This document shows, one piece after another, positions 16,589 through 25,595 of a DNA stretch of 64,000 nucleotides. The stretch comes from Mucilaginibacter flavus (GTDB taxonomy: Bacteria > Bacteroidota > Bacteroidia > Sphingobacteriales > Sphingobacteriaceae): positions 1 to 64,000 of the forward strand of contig NZ_JAUFPS010000027.1 of the NCBI RefSeq assembly GCF_030409315.1, given 5' to 3'. The notes beneath the pieces were generated by a model. The model saw only the letters and a program-made list of their open reading frames with translations. It had not been told where the DNA came from and ran no database searches. The first letter of the stretch is position 1. Every line of letters starts with the position of its first letter. The translations under genes were made by a program, and so were the position numbers.

Positions 16589-16716
16589 TAGTATCAAGTA
16601 GTTAGTATCAAGTATCAAGATTTTCTGGTGAGGCAAAGAATTGACTTGCAAAAAGGCGCTTATACTAAACCGCCTATGCAGCGGTCTTGATACTTGATAC
16701 TAACTACTTGATACTA
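16589..16716. repeat. Perfect 32-base inverted repeat between glpD and glpK
   Basis: Bases 16589-16620 are the exact reverse complement of 16685-16716, with a 64-base loop. Each arm is itself a degenerate tandem of TATCAAG/TAGT heptads. It fills the whole glpD-glpK spacer, so a transcript crossing it would fold into a 32-bp stem. Confidence 0.85.
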
Positions 16717-16737
16717 TTTACCTAACCAACCTAAATA

Positions 16738-18240
16738 ATGGAACAATACATTTTGGCTCTTGACCAGGGCACAACCAGTTCGCGGGCAATCATATTTGAT
16801 CATGCCGGGCAAATTAAAGCGGTTTCGCAAAAGGAATTTAAGCAGCATTTCCCCAAACCGGGCTGGGTGGAGCACGATCCGAATGAAATCTGGTCGACCC
16901 AGGCTGGCGTTGCCGCCGAAGCTACGGTTAAGGCTGGGCTCAATGGTAAAAACATTAAAGCTATAGGTATTACCAATCAGCGTGAAACCACCATTGTATG
17001 GAACCGCGAAACCGGCGAAGCTGTTTACAACGCCATAGTTTGGCAGGATAGGCGCACCGCTGCTTATTGCGATCAATTAAAGCATGATGGGCATGCCGAT
17101 ATGATTCGCTCTAAAACCGGTTTAGTGATAGATGCCTACTTTTCGGGTTCAAAAATAAAATGGATACTGGATAATGTAGAAGGGGCACGGGCTTTAGCCG
17201 AGGCCGGTAAACTGGCCTTTGGCACGGTTGATAGCTGGCTGGTTTGGAAGTTTACCCGCGGCGAAGTGCATGTTACCGATGTTACCAATGCCAGTCGTAC
17301 CATGTTGTTCAACATCCGTACCCAGCAATGGGATGATGAGTTGCTGCAACTGCTGGATATCCCCAAAAGTATGCTGCCCGAGGTAAAGCAATCCAGCGAG
17401 GTTTATGGCCAAACGACTACCACCATATTTGCCAGCAAAATCCCCATTGCAGGCATAGCCGGCGATCAGCATGCCGCCTTGTTTGGGCAAATGTGTATTG
17501 ACAAGGCCATGGTTAAGAATACCTATGGTACCGGCTGTTTTATGCTGATGAACATCGGCACCGAATTTATTGAATCGAAAAATAACCTGCTCACTACCAT
17601 CGCCTGGAAAATTAACGGGCAGGTACAATATGCCTTTGAAGGTAGCATTTTCATCGGCGGCGCGGTAGTACAATGGCTGCGCGATGGTTTAGGCATTATC
17701 CAAACATCGGCCGATGTTGAGCGATTAGCCACCAGCGTTAAAGATACCGACGGTGTGTATTTTGTACCCGCCTTCGCCGGCCTGGGTGCTCCCTATTGGG
17801 ACCCGGAAGCACGGGGAACCATAGTAGGACTTACCCGTGGTACCACAGCGGGTCACCTGGCAAGGGCCGCCCTGGCATCCATCGCCTACCAAACTATGGA
17901 TGTATTAAAAGCTATGGAGGCCGATGCGGGCATGCCCATCAAACAACTACGGGTAGATGGCGGCGCGACAGCCAACGACCTGTTGATGCAGTACCAGGCC
18001 GATGTGTTAAATTGTAAGGTAATCAGACCAAACGTTGTTGAAACCACGGCCTTAGGCGCGGCATACCTGGCCGGATTAGCCGTAGGTTTCTGGAAAGATG
18101 TAGCCGAAATTCAGCAACTATGGCAAGCTGAAAAGGAGTTTACCCCTGCCGATAATTTACAGGATATTAAAACAGATATGGAGGGTTGGAAAAGGGCTGT
18201 AAATACGGCGAGGTATTGGGCAGATAATGGGGAAAGCTAA
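16738..18240 (+). CDS. glpK: Glycerol kinase
   Basis: The 500-residue FGGY-family kinase phosphorylates glycerol to sn-glycerol 3-phosphate, the substrate of GlpD. Diagnostic blocks are [15 protein letters not shown] (phosphate-binding, residues 6-20), [60 protein letters not shown] and [13 protein letters not shown]. Length is exactly that of typical GlpK. It lies 155 bases after glpD, and an intergenic hairpin then leads to glpF. Confidence 0.97.
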   Translation: MEQYILALDQGTTSSRAIIFDHAGQIKAVSQKEFKQHFPKPGWVEHDPNEIWSTQAGVAAEATVKAGLNGKNIKAIGITNQRETTIVWNRETGEAVYNAIVWQDRRTAAYCDQLKHDGHADMIRSKTGLVIDAYFSGSKIKWILDNVEGARALAEAGKLAFGTVDSWLVWKFTRGEVHVTDVTNASRTMLFNIRTQQWDDELLQLLDIPKSMLPEVKQSSEVYGQTTTTIFASKIPIAGIAGDQHAALFGQMCIDKAMVKNTYGTGCFMLMNIGTEFIESKNNLLTTIAWKINGQVQYAFEGSIFIGGAVVQWLRDGLGIIQTSADVERLATSVKDTDGVYFVPAFAGLGAPYWDPEARGTIVGLTRGTTAGHLARAALASIAYQTMDVLKAMEADAGMPIKQLRVDGGATANDLLMQYQADVLNCKVIRPNVVETTALGAAYLAGLAVGFWKDVAEIQQLWQAEKEFTPADNLQDIKTDMEGWKRAVNTARYWADNGES

Positions 18241-18262
18241 AAGCGTAAAGCATTTTCGACGC

Positions 18263-18295
18263 AAACTTACGCAGTTTTTAAAACTTCGTAAGTTT
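18263..18295. terminator. Palindromic hairpin between glpK and glpF
   Basis: AAACTTACG (18263-18271) pairs perfectly with CGTAAGTTT (18287-18295) around a loop holding AGTTTTTAAAACTT. It resembles the longer palindrome at 35045-35077. It may attenuate or end the upstream transcript. Confidence 0.5.
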
Positions 18296-18390
18296 CTCAT
18301 AGTGCAGTTTTTTCAACTTATAGTACCCCTTTATTTTGTTTTTAAATAGCTTCTAAAGTAAATTACGCTCACCAATTAAAACTTTATATC

Positions 18391-19119
18391 ATGTCTCCAT
18401 TTATTGCCGAACTCATCGGCACCATGTTAGTCATCCTTTTAGGTGATGGCGTGGTAGCCAACGTAATATTAAAAGATACCAAGGGAAATAACAGCGGTTG
18501 GATGGTAATTACCACAGCCTGGGGCCTGGCTGTGTTTGTTGGGGTGGTAGTTGCGGGGCCTTACAGCGGCGCACACCTTAACCCGGCGGTTACCATAGCG
18601 CTGGCTATAGCGGGTAAATTTCCATGGGCACAGGTGCCGATGTATATAGTTGCACAATTTTTAGGTGCTATGCTGGGCGCGTTCCTGGTTTGGGCTATGT
18701 ATTATGATCACTTTAAACGCACCAATGAACCAGCCTCCATATTGGCCGTATTTTGCACCGGCCCTGCTGTGCGGAATTACGTATCCAACATAACCAGCGA
18801 AGTTATTGGCGCTTTTGTGCTGCTGTTCACTATATTTTATATCACGGGCGCGCAAATTGTACCCACAAAAATGCCCATCGGCCTTGGCTCAGTAGGTGCT
18901 TTGCCCGTGGCGTTATTAGTTTGGGTAATTGGTTTATCACTGGGCGGTACAACGGGTTACGCCATCAATCCCTGTCGGGACCTGGGACCGCGTTTCATGC
19001 ACATGATACTCCCCATTAAAAATAAAGGCACGAGTGATTGGGCCTATGCCTGGATTCCTGTTTTGGCGCCTATTCTAGGTGCATCAATAGCTGCGGGGTT
19101 GTATATGTTGGTTGGGTAG
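18391..19119 (+). CDS. glpF: Glycerol uptake facilitator (MIP/aquaporin family)
   Basis: The 242-residue channel protein has six predicted membrane helices and two pore half-helices. The first pore motif is canonical (GAHLNPAVTIALA). The second reads AINPCRDLGPRF, with Cys instead of Ala in the usual NPA; the Asp after the Arg is the residue that distinguishes glycerol facilitators from water-only aquaporins. Together with glpK and glpD it forms the full route from external glycerol to dihydroxyacetone phosphate. The 150-base gap after glpK with a hairpin suggests lower or separate expression. Confidence 0.92.
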   Translation: MSPFIAELIGTMLVILLGDGVVANVILKDTKGNNSGWMVITTAWGLAVFVGVVVAGPYSGAHLNPAVTIALAIAGKFPWAQVPMYIVAQFLGAMLGAFLVWAMYYDHFKRTNEPASILAVFCTGPAVRNYVSNITSEVIGAFVLLFTIFYITGAQIVPTKMPIGLGSVGALPVALLVWVIGLSLGGTTGYAINPCRDLGPRFMHMILPIKNKGTSDWAYAWIPVLAPILGASIAAGLYMLVG

Positions 19120-19214
19120 AATTTTGGTGCTGCCGCGCTTATACACCTATTGCTGTAAAACTTTCTCAATTTGTGACATACTGCATCAAAAATTGGGAAA
19201 ACCATTTTATGATT

Positions 19215-19246
19215 TTGGCTATTGCAGAATTATTTGATTAAATTTG
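19215..19246 (+). promoter_or_regulatory. Candidate promoter of the toxin-antitoxin pair
   Basis: TTG (19215-19217), 21 bases, TAAATTTG (19239-19246). The ATG of the antitoxin begins only four bases later, so transcription would begin at or next to the start codon (leaderless mRNA). Confidence 0.45.
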
Positions 19247-19250
19247 ATTT

Positions 19251-19490
19251 ATGAGTGTATTGGTAAATACTAAAAACGAACAGGAAGAAAAAGTGCTGCT
19301 GGCTTTTTTAGATAGCTTGCACTATAACTACCAGGCAGATGTGGACAAAAGTTCAGTCGAGCTTAATGATCAGTTTGTTAATCAGTATAATACCGAAATA
19401 GAGCATGCGGATGCCGAAATTGCAGCCGGAAATTTTGTTAGCCACGATGATGTGGAGCAACTTTTAAAAAACCGACGTAAAGCGCTTTAA
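19251..19490 (+). CDS. Antitoxin of a ParE/RelE-type toxin-antitoxin pair
   Basis: This 79-residue acidic protein precedes and overlaps a RelE/ParE-like toxin gene by one base (TAATG). Its C-terminus (AEIAAGNFVSHDDVEQLLKNRRKAL) has the E-x-G-x-F/S-hxxhxxxL pattern often seen in small antitoxins that pair with ParE-like toxins. No ribbon-helix-helix domain is obvious in the N-terminal half. It probably neutralises the toxin by direct binding. Confidence 0.75.
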   Translation: MSVLVNTKNEQEEKVLLAFLDSLHYNYQADVDKSSVELNDQFVNQYNTEIEHADAEIAAGNFVSHDDVEQLLKNRRKAL

Positions 19491-19783
19491 TGGAAATTAA
19501 ATGGAATAAGTTAGCTGTAAAACAGTTAATAGACGCTATTCAATACCTGGAAGATAACGATCAACTTACCTACGCCGAAAAGATTGAAAAGCGGATATTA
19601 TTACACATTAAATCACTGCCACAAAAATCCAAACTTTATCAACCTGATAGACTCAAGAAAAATAACGACGGAAGTTTTCACGCTTTTGAAATAGATAGCT
19701 ATCGCATATCGTATCGGGTGTTGCCAAAAGAAATCCGTATCCTTAGAATCAGGCACTCCAGCCGAAGGCCATATACTCGATAG
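19490..19783 (+). CDS. RelE/ParE family toxin
   Basis: This 97-residue basic protein has the short RelE/ParE fold: an N-terminal KLAVKQLIDAIQYLED helix segment, a DGSFHAFEIDSYRISYRVLPKEIRILRIRH strand region in two parts, and a terminal HSSRRP motif. ParE toxins poison gyrase while RelE toxins cleave ribosome-bound mRNA; the sequence alone does not decide which. Translation is coupled to the antitoxin by the TAATG overlap. Confidence 0.85.
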   Translation: MEIKWNKLAVKQLIDAIQYLEDNDQLTYAEKIEKRILLHIKSLPQKSKLYQPDRLKKNNDGSFHAFEIDSYRISYRVLPKEIRILRIRHSSRRPYTR

Positions 19784-19809
19784 TAATATCTATACAGGCT
19801 TACTTTCTG

Positions 19810-20124
19810 TTACCTCAACGCCTCATAAATCTCGGCCGCCAACAACCCACTGCCGCCACCATAGTGCTGTACAATTTTAATTTGCGGGTTACGGCTTAAA
19901 AAGTAGTCGCTTAACTGTTGCTCGCTTTCGGGTGGGATGCCGCCGCCAAGGAGTACCAGGCTGCAAGGCTGGTTATCAAAATGATGTATGGCTTCCTCAT
20001 CGGTAATGCAGCCGGTGGCGTTCCAGGCCGGGTTATTGTTTACAAGGCGTACTACTGTAGCCAGTATTTCCGGGTGACGACCGATGACTAAGATGGGTAC
20101 CTTTTCTTCACTTACATTATTCAT
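19810..20124 (-). CDS. Degenerate response-regulator receiver-like protein
   Basis: This 104-residue protein has the length and alternating strand-helix pattern of a receiver (CheY-like) domain: PILVIGRHPEILATVVRLV, then CSLVLLGGGIPPESEQQL, then IKIVQHYGGG. The phospho-acceptor Asp expected after the LVLL strand is replaced by Gly, and the N-terminal acidic pair is missing, so it cannot be phosphorylated in the usual way. It has no output domain. Role unknown; it may be a phosphorylation-independent binding protein. Confidence 0.6.
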   Translation of the reverse strand: MNNVSEEKVPILVIGRHPEILATVVRLVNNNPAWNATGCITDEEAIHHFDNQPCSLVLLGGGIPPESEQQLSDYFLSRNPQIKIVQHYGGGSGLLAAEIYEALR

Positions 20125-20144
20125 ATCTTATGTTATTTAAACCA

Positions 20145-20329
20145 CGTCATTGCGAGGTACCTACCCATGACAAGTTGTAAAAAGTAAAGAGGGCCGTCAG
20201 TCTGAGCCTGTCGAAGACTCGCGCGCAGAGGCCTTCGCCCGCGTGCTTCGACAGGCTCAGCATGACCCCATTTTTTTGATGTTGTCATTTCACTTTCAGA
20301 GTCCCTGGATTTACAAACTCGCAATGACG
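20145..20329. repeat. Palindromic intergenic element, short form
   Basis: The outer ends are CGTCATTGCGAGG and CTCGCAATGACG. Inside is a second palindrome, GTCTGAGCCTGTCGAAG / CTTCGACAGGCTCAGCATGAC, around the spacer ACTCGCGCGCAGAGGCCTTC and what follows it. The 26530-26783 element is nearly identical but carries an additional inner hairpin. Confidence 0.85.
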
Positions 20330-20386
20330 CTAATTAATAATTCTCTTTTTTTATCTGCACATCTGTAATCTGCACACCTGCAAATC

Positions 20387-21103
20387 TCAAAAGTTCATCG
20401 GCACATCCATCAGCAAAAATTCTGCATCGGTAGTGGCAGTGATGTCAAATCCTTCGGTATCCCAAATGCCAAGTGCATCGCGGGTTTGGAGGGTTTGATT
20501 GTTCACCTGTACTTCGCCACTCAATACAAAAACGTATACGCCGTTGCCGGGTTTTTGAATGGTGTAGCTTGTGCTTACACCGGCATCAAACTTGCCCAGG
20601 TTAAACCAGGCGTCCTGGTGAATCATTACACCTGCATCATCTGCACTTGGCGAAAGTACCTGTTGCAGTTTGTTGTGGCGGTCGGCCAGGTTAAGGGTGA
20701 TCTGATCGTACCTTGGTGTAACGTTACGTTTGTTGGGGTATAGCCAAATCTGCAAAAACTTAACCCGTTTGTCTTTGTCCTGATTGTATTCGCTGTGGTA
20801 AATACCAGTGCCGGCGCTCATGGCCTGTATATCGCCATTTTTTATAACGGCCACATTATCCATGCTATCGGCATGTTCCAGGTTACCTTCTAAGGGGATG
20901 CTGATGATCTCCATATTATCATGCGGGTGTTTGCCAAAGCCCATGCCTGCATCAACAGTATCATCGTTCAAAACGCGCAATGCGCCAAAATTCATCCTTT
21001 CGGGATTGTAGTAGCTGCCAAAGCTAAAAGAATGGTAGCTGTTAAGCCAGCCATGGTTTGCATGCCCACGGGTTTCGGCTTTATGTAATATGGTTTGTGC
21101 CAT
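20387..21103 (-). CDS. Pirin family protein (YhhW-like, possible quercetinase)
   Basis: The 238-residue bicupin has the pirin hallmarks: HGWLNSYHSFSF, the metal-binding HPHDNMEI (His, His, Glu) near residues 58-65, and a SAGTGIYHSEYN block near 96-107 that supplies another ligand. Relatives such as E. coli YhhW have quercetin 2,3-dioxygenase activity in vitro; the physiological role is usually unknown. It sits just downstream of a Crp/Fnr regulator on the same strand (181-base gap). Confidence 0.9.
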   Translation of the reverse strand: MAQTILHKAETRGHANHGWLNSYHSFSFGSYYNPERMNFGALRVLNDDTVDAGMGFGKHPHDNMEIISIPLEGNLEHADSMDNVAVIKNGDIQAMSAGTGIYHSEYNQDKDKRVKFLQIWLYPNKRNVTPRYDQITLNLADRHNKLQQVLSPSADDAGVMIHQDAWFNLGKFDAGVSTSYTIQKPGNGVYVFVLSGEVQVNNQTLQTRDALGIWDTEGFDITATTDAEFLLMDVPMNF

Positions 21104-21284
21104 GGTGTTGTTCCTTTTGTTTGTTGATATAAAGGTACGGCACCTTTTGGCGGGGGAAGTTGATGTAGGTTAAGTTTTTTGGGTGAATGGTTGATTGAGT
21201 TGATTAGGAGAATGGTTGATTAAGTTGAATGCTTGTAAACTCAAAACTGCTAACTGAAAACCGCCCACTGCCCACTGCAAACTA

Positions 21285-21857
21285 CTACTTTCTGCTTCTC
21301 ATCCGGCTAAAAAACTCGGGTGTTACGCCTATGTATGATGCTATTTGCTTATGGGGTAAAACGTTAATGAGCGTTGGGTAGCGTTTGCAAAAGTTGTTGT
21401 AACGGTCTTCGGCGGTGAGGCTTAAGCCGTCTATCAAACGCTGCTGACTGGCTACCAGCGAGTTTTCTGTGAGTACACGAAAAAAGTGTTCAAACTTGGG
21501 AATCTGTTTGTATAATTCTTCCTGGTTGTGTTTACTCAGGAGCAGTATGTGGGTTTCTTCCAGCGCCTCAATATTAAGGATGCCAGGCTTTTGGCTAATA
21601 AGGCTATACATATCGGCCATCCACCAGTCGGGCGGGGCAAAGCTCAGTACGTGTTCAATGGCATTCTTATCAACCGTATACCCCCGCAAACATCCCTGGG
21701 TAACAAAGGCCGAGTGTTTGCAAATGTCGCCATCGGTAAGCAAAAACTGTTTGCGCTTAATAGTACGCGATTGTAGCATTCCGGTAAATACGGCCTGCTC
21801 ATCGGGCGTTAAATGAATGTGTTTGGCAATGTTGTTTAATATGAGGGTGTAGGGCAT
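21285..21857 (-). CDS. Crp/Fnr family transcriptional regulator
   Basis: This ~190-residue protein has the N-terminal cyclic-nucleotide-binding (cupin-like) domain (AVFTGMLQSRTIKRKQFLLTDGDIC; FAPPDWWMADMYSL) and a C-terminal helix-turn-helix (LPHKQIASYIGVTPEFFSRMRSRK). Bacteroidota encode many such short regulators, and their ligands are mostly unknown. The frame extends upstream to 21893, but I prefer the Met at 21857 because the segment before it is not family-like. It may control the adjacent pirin gene. Confidence 0.88.
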   Translation of the reverse strand: MPYTLILNNIAKHIHLTPDEQAVFTGMLQSRTIKRKQFLLTDGDICKHSAFVTQGCLRGYTVDKNAIEHVLSFAPPDWWMADMYSLISQKPGILNIEALEETHILLLSKHNQEELYKQIPKFEHFFRVLTENSLVASQQRLIDGLSLTAEDRYNNFCKRYPTLINVLPHKQIASYIGVTPEFFSRMRSRK

Positions 21858-21911
21858 GTGCAAAAATCGTATTTCTTTTTTATATATAAGCAATGGCGAT
21901 TGCAGGGCGAA

Positions 21912-22054
21912 GACGACTCACCCGGTCGGCGCTTCGCTGGACCACCCTCTCTCCGGCTGCGCCGCATAGAGGGGAAAAAAACTTTCCAGTCCCCTCTATG
22001 CGGCGCAGCCGGAGAGAGGGGGAGACGGGCGTAGCCTCGTCGGGGTGAGTCGTC
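21912..22054. repeat. MITE-like hairpin element, copy 2 (intact)
   Basis: Terminal repeats GACGACTCACCC (21912-21923) and GGGTGAGTCGTC (22043-22054) are perfect. Inside, 21945-21974 and 21991-22020 form a perfect 30-bp stem with a 16-base loop. It is homologous to 13209-13355. Confidence 0.85.
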
Positions 22055-22257
22055 TGCGTTATGCTTTCGCCCTGCCAATATCCCTGAAGCTTATGCTAAT
22101 AAAGCGGGATGTTATAAAAAAAATTATCTTTATGATTGTGACCGGCTTTGGGCTTATTGGGCGCATAGCAAGCGTTGCAGCAAATAAACCGGCGGTGCAT
22201 TTACCAATTTTGCATTACCGGTGTTTACTAACAGAAAACCTATTTCAAATTTTAAGG

Positions 22258-23430
22258 ATGAAAAATTCTATTTTGTTAAGCTGTGTGTTTGTTTTGCTGG
22301 CGTGTACTATCACGTTTGCCCAAAAAAAGTTTAATGGCCTGGATGTTGGCCTGGGTAATTTGTACCGTACCAGCGATGCCAAAACAAGGTCAATCAGTCC
22401 GGAGAATTTTACGGGGGAGAAGGGTAAGGGAGGCATGGCTACCATGGGTACGGGTGCGGGCCCCTCGCGCGATTTGGGACAAACCTGGAAAGTAAGCCCC
22501 AGCGTAGTAATTAAAAAACACACCACCTACACCATTGCCGAAATTAACGAAAGCGGTGCCATCCAACACATCTGGATGACTCCAACCGGAAACTGGCGCT
22601 ACAGCATATTACGTTTTTATTGGGATGATGAAACCACGCCTTCGGTTGAAGTGCCCGTGGGCGATTTCTTTTGTATGGGCTGGGGCAAGTATTCGCCCTT
22701 ATCAAGTTTAGCGGTCGCGGTTAATCCTGGCAGCGCTTTTAATTGTTACTGGCCGATGCCTTTTCGCAAAAAGTGCCGCATCACTATGGAAAATATCGAT
22801 GACGCCGATATGGTGTTATACTACCAGGTTGATTATACACTTACAGATATCCCCGAGGATGCCGGTTACTTCCATGCCCAGTTCAGGCGCACCAATCCGC
22901 AGCCATATAAAAAAGACTATGTTTTGGTTGATAGCATTGTGGGCAAGGGCCAGTACGTAGGTACTTACCTGGCTTACGGCAGTAACAAAAACGGCTGGTG
23001 GGGCGAAGGCGAGATTAAGTTTTTTATGGATGGCGATACCAAATTCCCTACCATAAACGGTACGGGAACGGAGGATTATTTTTGCGGATCATATGATTTT
23101 GATACCCATCGCAAAGACGCCGCCGGCAAGGAGGAGGATAACACCGAATACACCGAATTTAATACCGCTTACAGCGGCCTGGCCCAGGTAATCAGGGGCG
23201 ATGGGCATTACAACGTGGCCCAGCGCTTTGGTCTGTACCGCTGGCACATTGCTGACCCTATCCGCTTTGAAAAAAGCCTGAAGGTTACTATACAAGCCCT
23301 GGGCTGGCGGCATGATGGCCGGTACATGCCTTTGCAGGATGATATTGCCTCAACCGTGTTTTGGTACCAGCAGGGCCCAACTACGCCATTCCCCAAATTA
23401 CCCTCACGCGATGAACTGGAAGTAAACTGA
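22258..23430 (+). CDS. Glycoside hydrolase family 172 (DUF2961) protein, secreted
   Basis: The mature frame of about 390 residues begins at 22258 with a clear signal peptide ([21 protein letters not shown]); an upstream extension of the frame is not protein-like. Blocks [48 protein letters not shown] and [15 protein letters not shown] are typical of GH172, the last containing a conserved Glu likely to be catalytic. Characterised GH172 enzymes act on alpha-D-fructofuranosides and on D-arabinofuranose polymers (exo-D-arabinofuranosidases in Bacteroidota). The stop overlaps the next gene's start (TGATG), so this is the first gene of a four-gene operon. Given the operon, D-arabinofuranosidase is the attractive reading; it is inferred. 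Confidence 0.85.
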   Translation: MKNSILLSCVFVLLACTITFAQKKFNGLDVGLGNLYRTSDAKTRSISPENFTGEKGKGGMATMGTGAGPSRDLGQTWKVSPSVVIKKHTTYTIAEINESGAIQHIWMTPTGNWRYSILRFYWDDETTPSVEVPVGDFFCMGWGKYSPLSSLAVAVNPGSAFNCYWPMPFRKKCRITMENIDDADMVLYYQVDYTLTDIPEDAGYFHAQFRRTNPQPYKKDYVLVDSIVGKGQYVGTYLAYGSNKNGWWGEGEIKFFMDGDTKFPTINGTGTEDYFCGSYDFDTHRKDAAGKEEDNTEYTEFNTAYSGLAQVIRGDGHYNVAQRFGLYRWHIADPIRFEKSLKVTIQALGWRHDGRYMPLQDDIASTVFWYQQGPTTPFPKLPSRDELEVN

Positions 23431-24302
23431 TGAAGCTATATAAAATTGCCAAAGGCAGCCTGCTTGTAATTCATGACGCTGCCTATATTATTGATGACGA
23501 TTGGGACAAACTTATTAACCGGGATAACCTGTCGGGATATCTGCAACAGATTCCGGTAGATGCCATTCCGTTAAGCGACGAAGTGTATGCCGAATTTATG
23601 AACGGACCAGTGTTGCCGCCTATAGGTTCACAGGAGGTTTGGGCAGCTGGTGTTACCTATTTAAAAAGCCGGGATGCCCGTATGGAAGAGTCGGAAGCTT
23701 CGGGAGCGGCAAGCCTATATGATAAGGTTTATGATGCCGAACGGCCGGAGCTGTTTTTTAAATCAACAGCGCAGCGGGTAAGCGGCCATGGCCGGGAGGT
23801 GTACATTCGTAAGGATTCTGCATGGAATGTACCCGAGCCGGAATTAACCTTGTTTATCAATTCCAAAGGAAATATACAAGGCTATACCATTGGTAATGAT
23901 ATGAGCTCACGCAGTATCGAGGGCGAAAATGCCTTATACCTGCCGCAGGCCAAAATTTACGAAAAAAGCGCTGCCCTTGGCCCATGTTTGTTTGTAAGCG
24001 CTGTACCGATAGACGCGGCATCGGCCATTAAACTCGTGATTAAACGTAATGATGAAGTTGTTTATGAAGATGCTACCACGGTATCGCGCATAAAACGAAC
24101 TTTTACCGAACTGGTTAATTTTTTATATGCCGAACTAAGTTTCCCCACCGGATGCTTTTTAATGACCGGCACCTGCCTGGTACCACCCCCAACATTTACC
24201 TTACAAGCAGGCGATGTAGTGGAGATGACGATAGATAATATCGGCACCATGGTGAATACAATAGCCTTTAACCCTAAAACCAACCAATTAAACCAATTAT
24301 AA
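23430..24302 (+). CDS. FAH-fold 2-keto-3-deoxy-sugar-acid dehydratase/hydrolase (KdaD-like)
   Basis: This 290-residue protein has the fumarylacetoacetate-hydrolase fold. Its central blocks ([50 protein letters not shown]) resemble the subgroup that includes archaeal 2-keto-3-deoxy-D-arabinonate dehydratase, in which the Glu and Asp residues bind the metal. That enzyme makes 2-oxoglutarate semialdehyde. Relatives cleave 2,4-diketo-3-deoxy-L-fuconate in L-fucose breakdown. Either role fits the neighbours (FucP and an SDR). It overlaps the GH172 gene by one base and is 9 bases from the transporter gene. Confidence 0.8.
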   Translation: MKLYKIAKGSLLVIHDAAYIIDDDWDKLINRDNLSGYLQQIPVDAIPLSDEVYAEFMNGPVLPPIGSQEVWAAGVTYLKSRDARMEESEASGAASLYDKVYDAERPELFFKSTAQRVSGHGREVYIRKDSAWNVPEPELTLFINSKGNIQGYTIGNDMSSRSIEGENALYLPQAKIYEKSAALGPCLFVSAVPIDAASAIKLVIKRNDEVVYEDATTVSRIKRTFTELVNFLYAELSFPTGCFLMTGTCLVPPPTFTLQAGDVVEMTIDNIGTMVNTIAFNPKTNQLNQL

Positions 24303-24311
24303 ATTCATACC

Positions 24312-25571
24312 ATGTCAAAAGACAAAAAACTGTTTGCTGTAGGCCTTATTACTTCCCTATTTTTTGTGTGGGGTTTTGCGCTAAACTTAAACCCTATTTT
24401 GATACCGCATTTAAAAAAAGCGTGTCAGTTAACAGATTTGCAATCATCCCTCGTGGATTCGGCTTCTTACATAGGCTATTTTGTAATGGCTATACCGGCA
24501 GGGCTGTTCATGAAAAAATTTGGCTATAAAGGAGGCATTATTGTTGGTTTAACACTTTGCGCGTTGGGTGCGTTTCTGTTTTATCCCGCGGCATCAGTCA
24601 GGAGTTACGCTTTTTTCCTCACCGCGTTGTTTATCATCGCCTGCGGATTGGCTTTCCTTGAAACCGCTGCTAACCCATACATGACTGCTCTTGGCGATCC
24701 GGAAAGTGCCGCGTTCAGGCTAAATTTTGCGCAATCATTTAATGGTTTAGCAGCAACGGTAGCTCCATATGTAGGAGGTTTATTTATTTTATCCGAAACC
24801 AATTTAACAGCAGATCAGGAAAAAAGTATGGGCGTATCGCAATTCACTCGGTATTTAAATAAAGAAGCCTCATCTGTACAAATTCCCTTCCTGGTTATCG
24901 GGGCTGTAGTGCTATTGTTAGCTATCATACTTTATAAAACATCATTGCCAGAGATTGTGGAAGAAGAAGAAAGCACCATATCTTCTAAAGCCGAAAGTAC
25001 ATCCAAAACAAAAAACCTGGTGCTTGGTGTTATCGCCCAGTTTTTTTACGTGGGCGCGCAGGTTTGTGTAAGTAGCTTTTTTATCCGGTTTGCGGGGAAA
25101 GTTGCAGGCATTTCACAAAAACCGGCATCGGTATTTTTATCTGTGGCGCTGGCCGGTTTCATGTCGGGCAGGTTTATTGGTACATTTTTAATGAAGTATA
25201 TCCGCCCGGCAAAACTGTTGGCCATCTATAGCGTTATCAACGTTTTCCTGATAATTTTGGCGGTAGTGCTGCACGGCAAGCTGGCAGTATATGCATTAAT
25301 GGGGGTTGAGTTTTTTATGTCTATCATGTTTCCAACTATATTTTCTTTAAGCATTCGTGGCCTTGGGTCAAAAACAAAGCTGGGTTCATCATTGGTGATC
25401 ATGGCCATTGTTGGTGGCGCGGTTTTTCCGCCGATACTTGGTTTGGTGTCAGATCAATCAAATATCCAGGTAGCTTACCTGGTGCCGGCTGTGTGCTTCT
25501 TATTCGTACTCTACTTCGCGCTTACAAACCTGCGGGTTAAAGAAAAGGTAGATATGAGCGTTTCTCATTAA
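24312..25571 (+). CDS. fucP: FucP-type sugar:proton symporter (MFS)
   Basis: The 419-residue permease has 12 predicted membrane helices and matches the FucP branch of the major facilitator superfamily: FFVWGFALNLNPILIPHLKKACQ at the N-terminus, ETAANPYMTALG in helix 4-5, and FFMSIMFPTIFSLSIRGLG in the C-terminal half. The E. coli L-fucose permease also transports D-arabinose, which has the same configuration at the recognised carbons. It lies within the sugar-acid operon and is probably its uptake system. Confidence 0.9.
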   Translation: MSKDKKLFAVGLITSLFFVWGFALNLNPILIPHLKKACQLTDLQSSLVDSASYIGYFVMAIPAGLFMKKFGYKGGIIVGLTLCALGAFLFYPAASVRSYAFFLTALFIIACGLAFLETAANPYMTALGDPESAAFRLNFAQSFNGLAATVAPYVGGLFILSETNLTADQEKSMGVSQFTRYLNKEASSVQIPFLVIGAVVLLLAIILYKTSLPEIVEEEESTISSKAESTSKTKNLVLGVIAQFFYVGAQVCVSSFFIRFAGKVAGISQKPASVFLSVALAGFMSGRFIGTFLMKYIRPAKLLAIYSVINVFLIILAVVLHGKLAVYALMGVEFFMSIMFPTIFSLSIRGLGSKTKLGSSLVIMAIVGGAVFPPILGLVSDQSNIQVAYLVPAVCFLFVLYFALTNLRVKEKVDMSVSH

Positions 25572-25595
25572 TAGAATATTTTTATACATATATCC

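Noticed and set aside
16589..16716. Glycerol riboswitch before glpK
   Set aside because: The structure is a simple inverted repeat of heptads and resembles other intergenic elements here; no aptamer-like conserved core is seen.
22045..22257. N-terminal extension of the GH172 protein
   Set aside because: The upstream frame begins inside the hairpin element and delays a clear signal peptide; 22258 gives the normal N-terminus.
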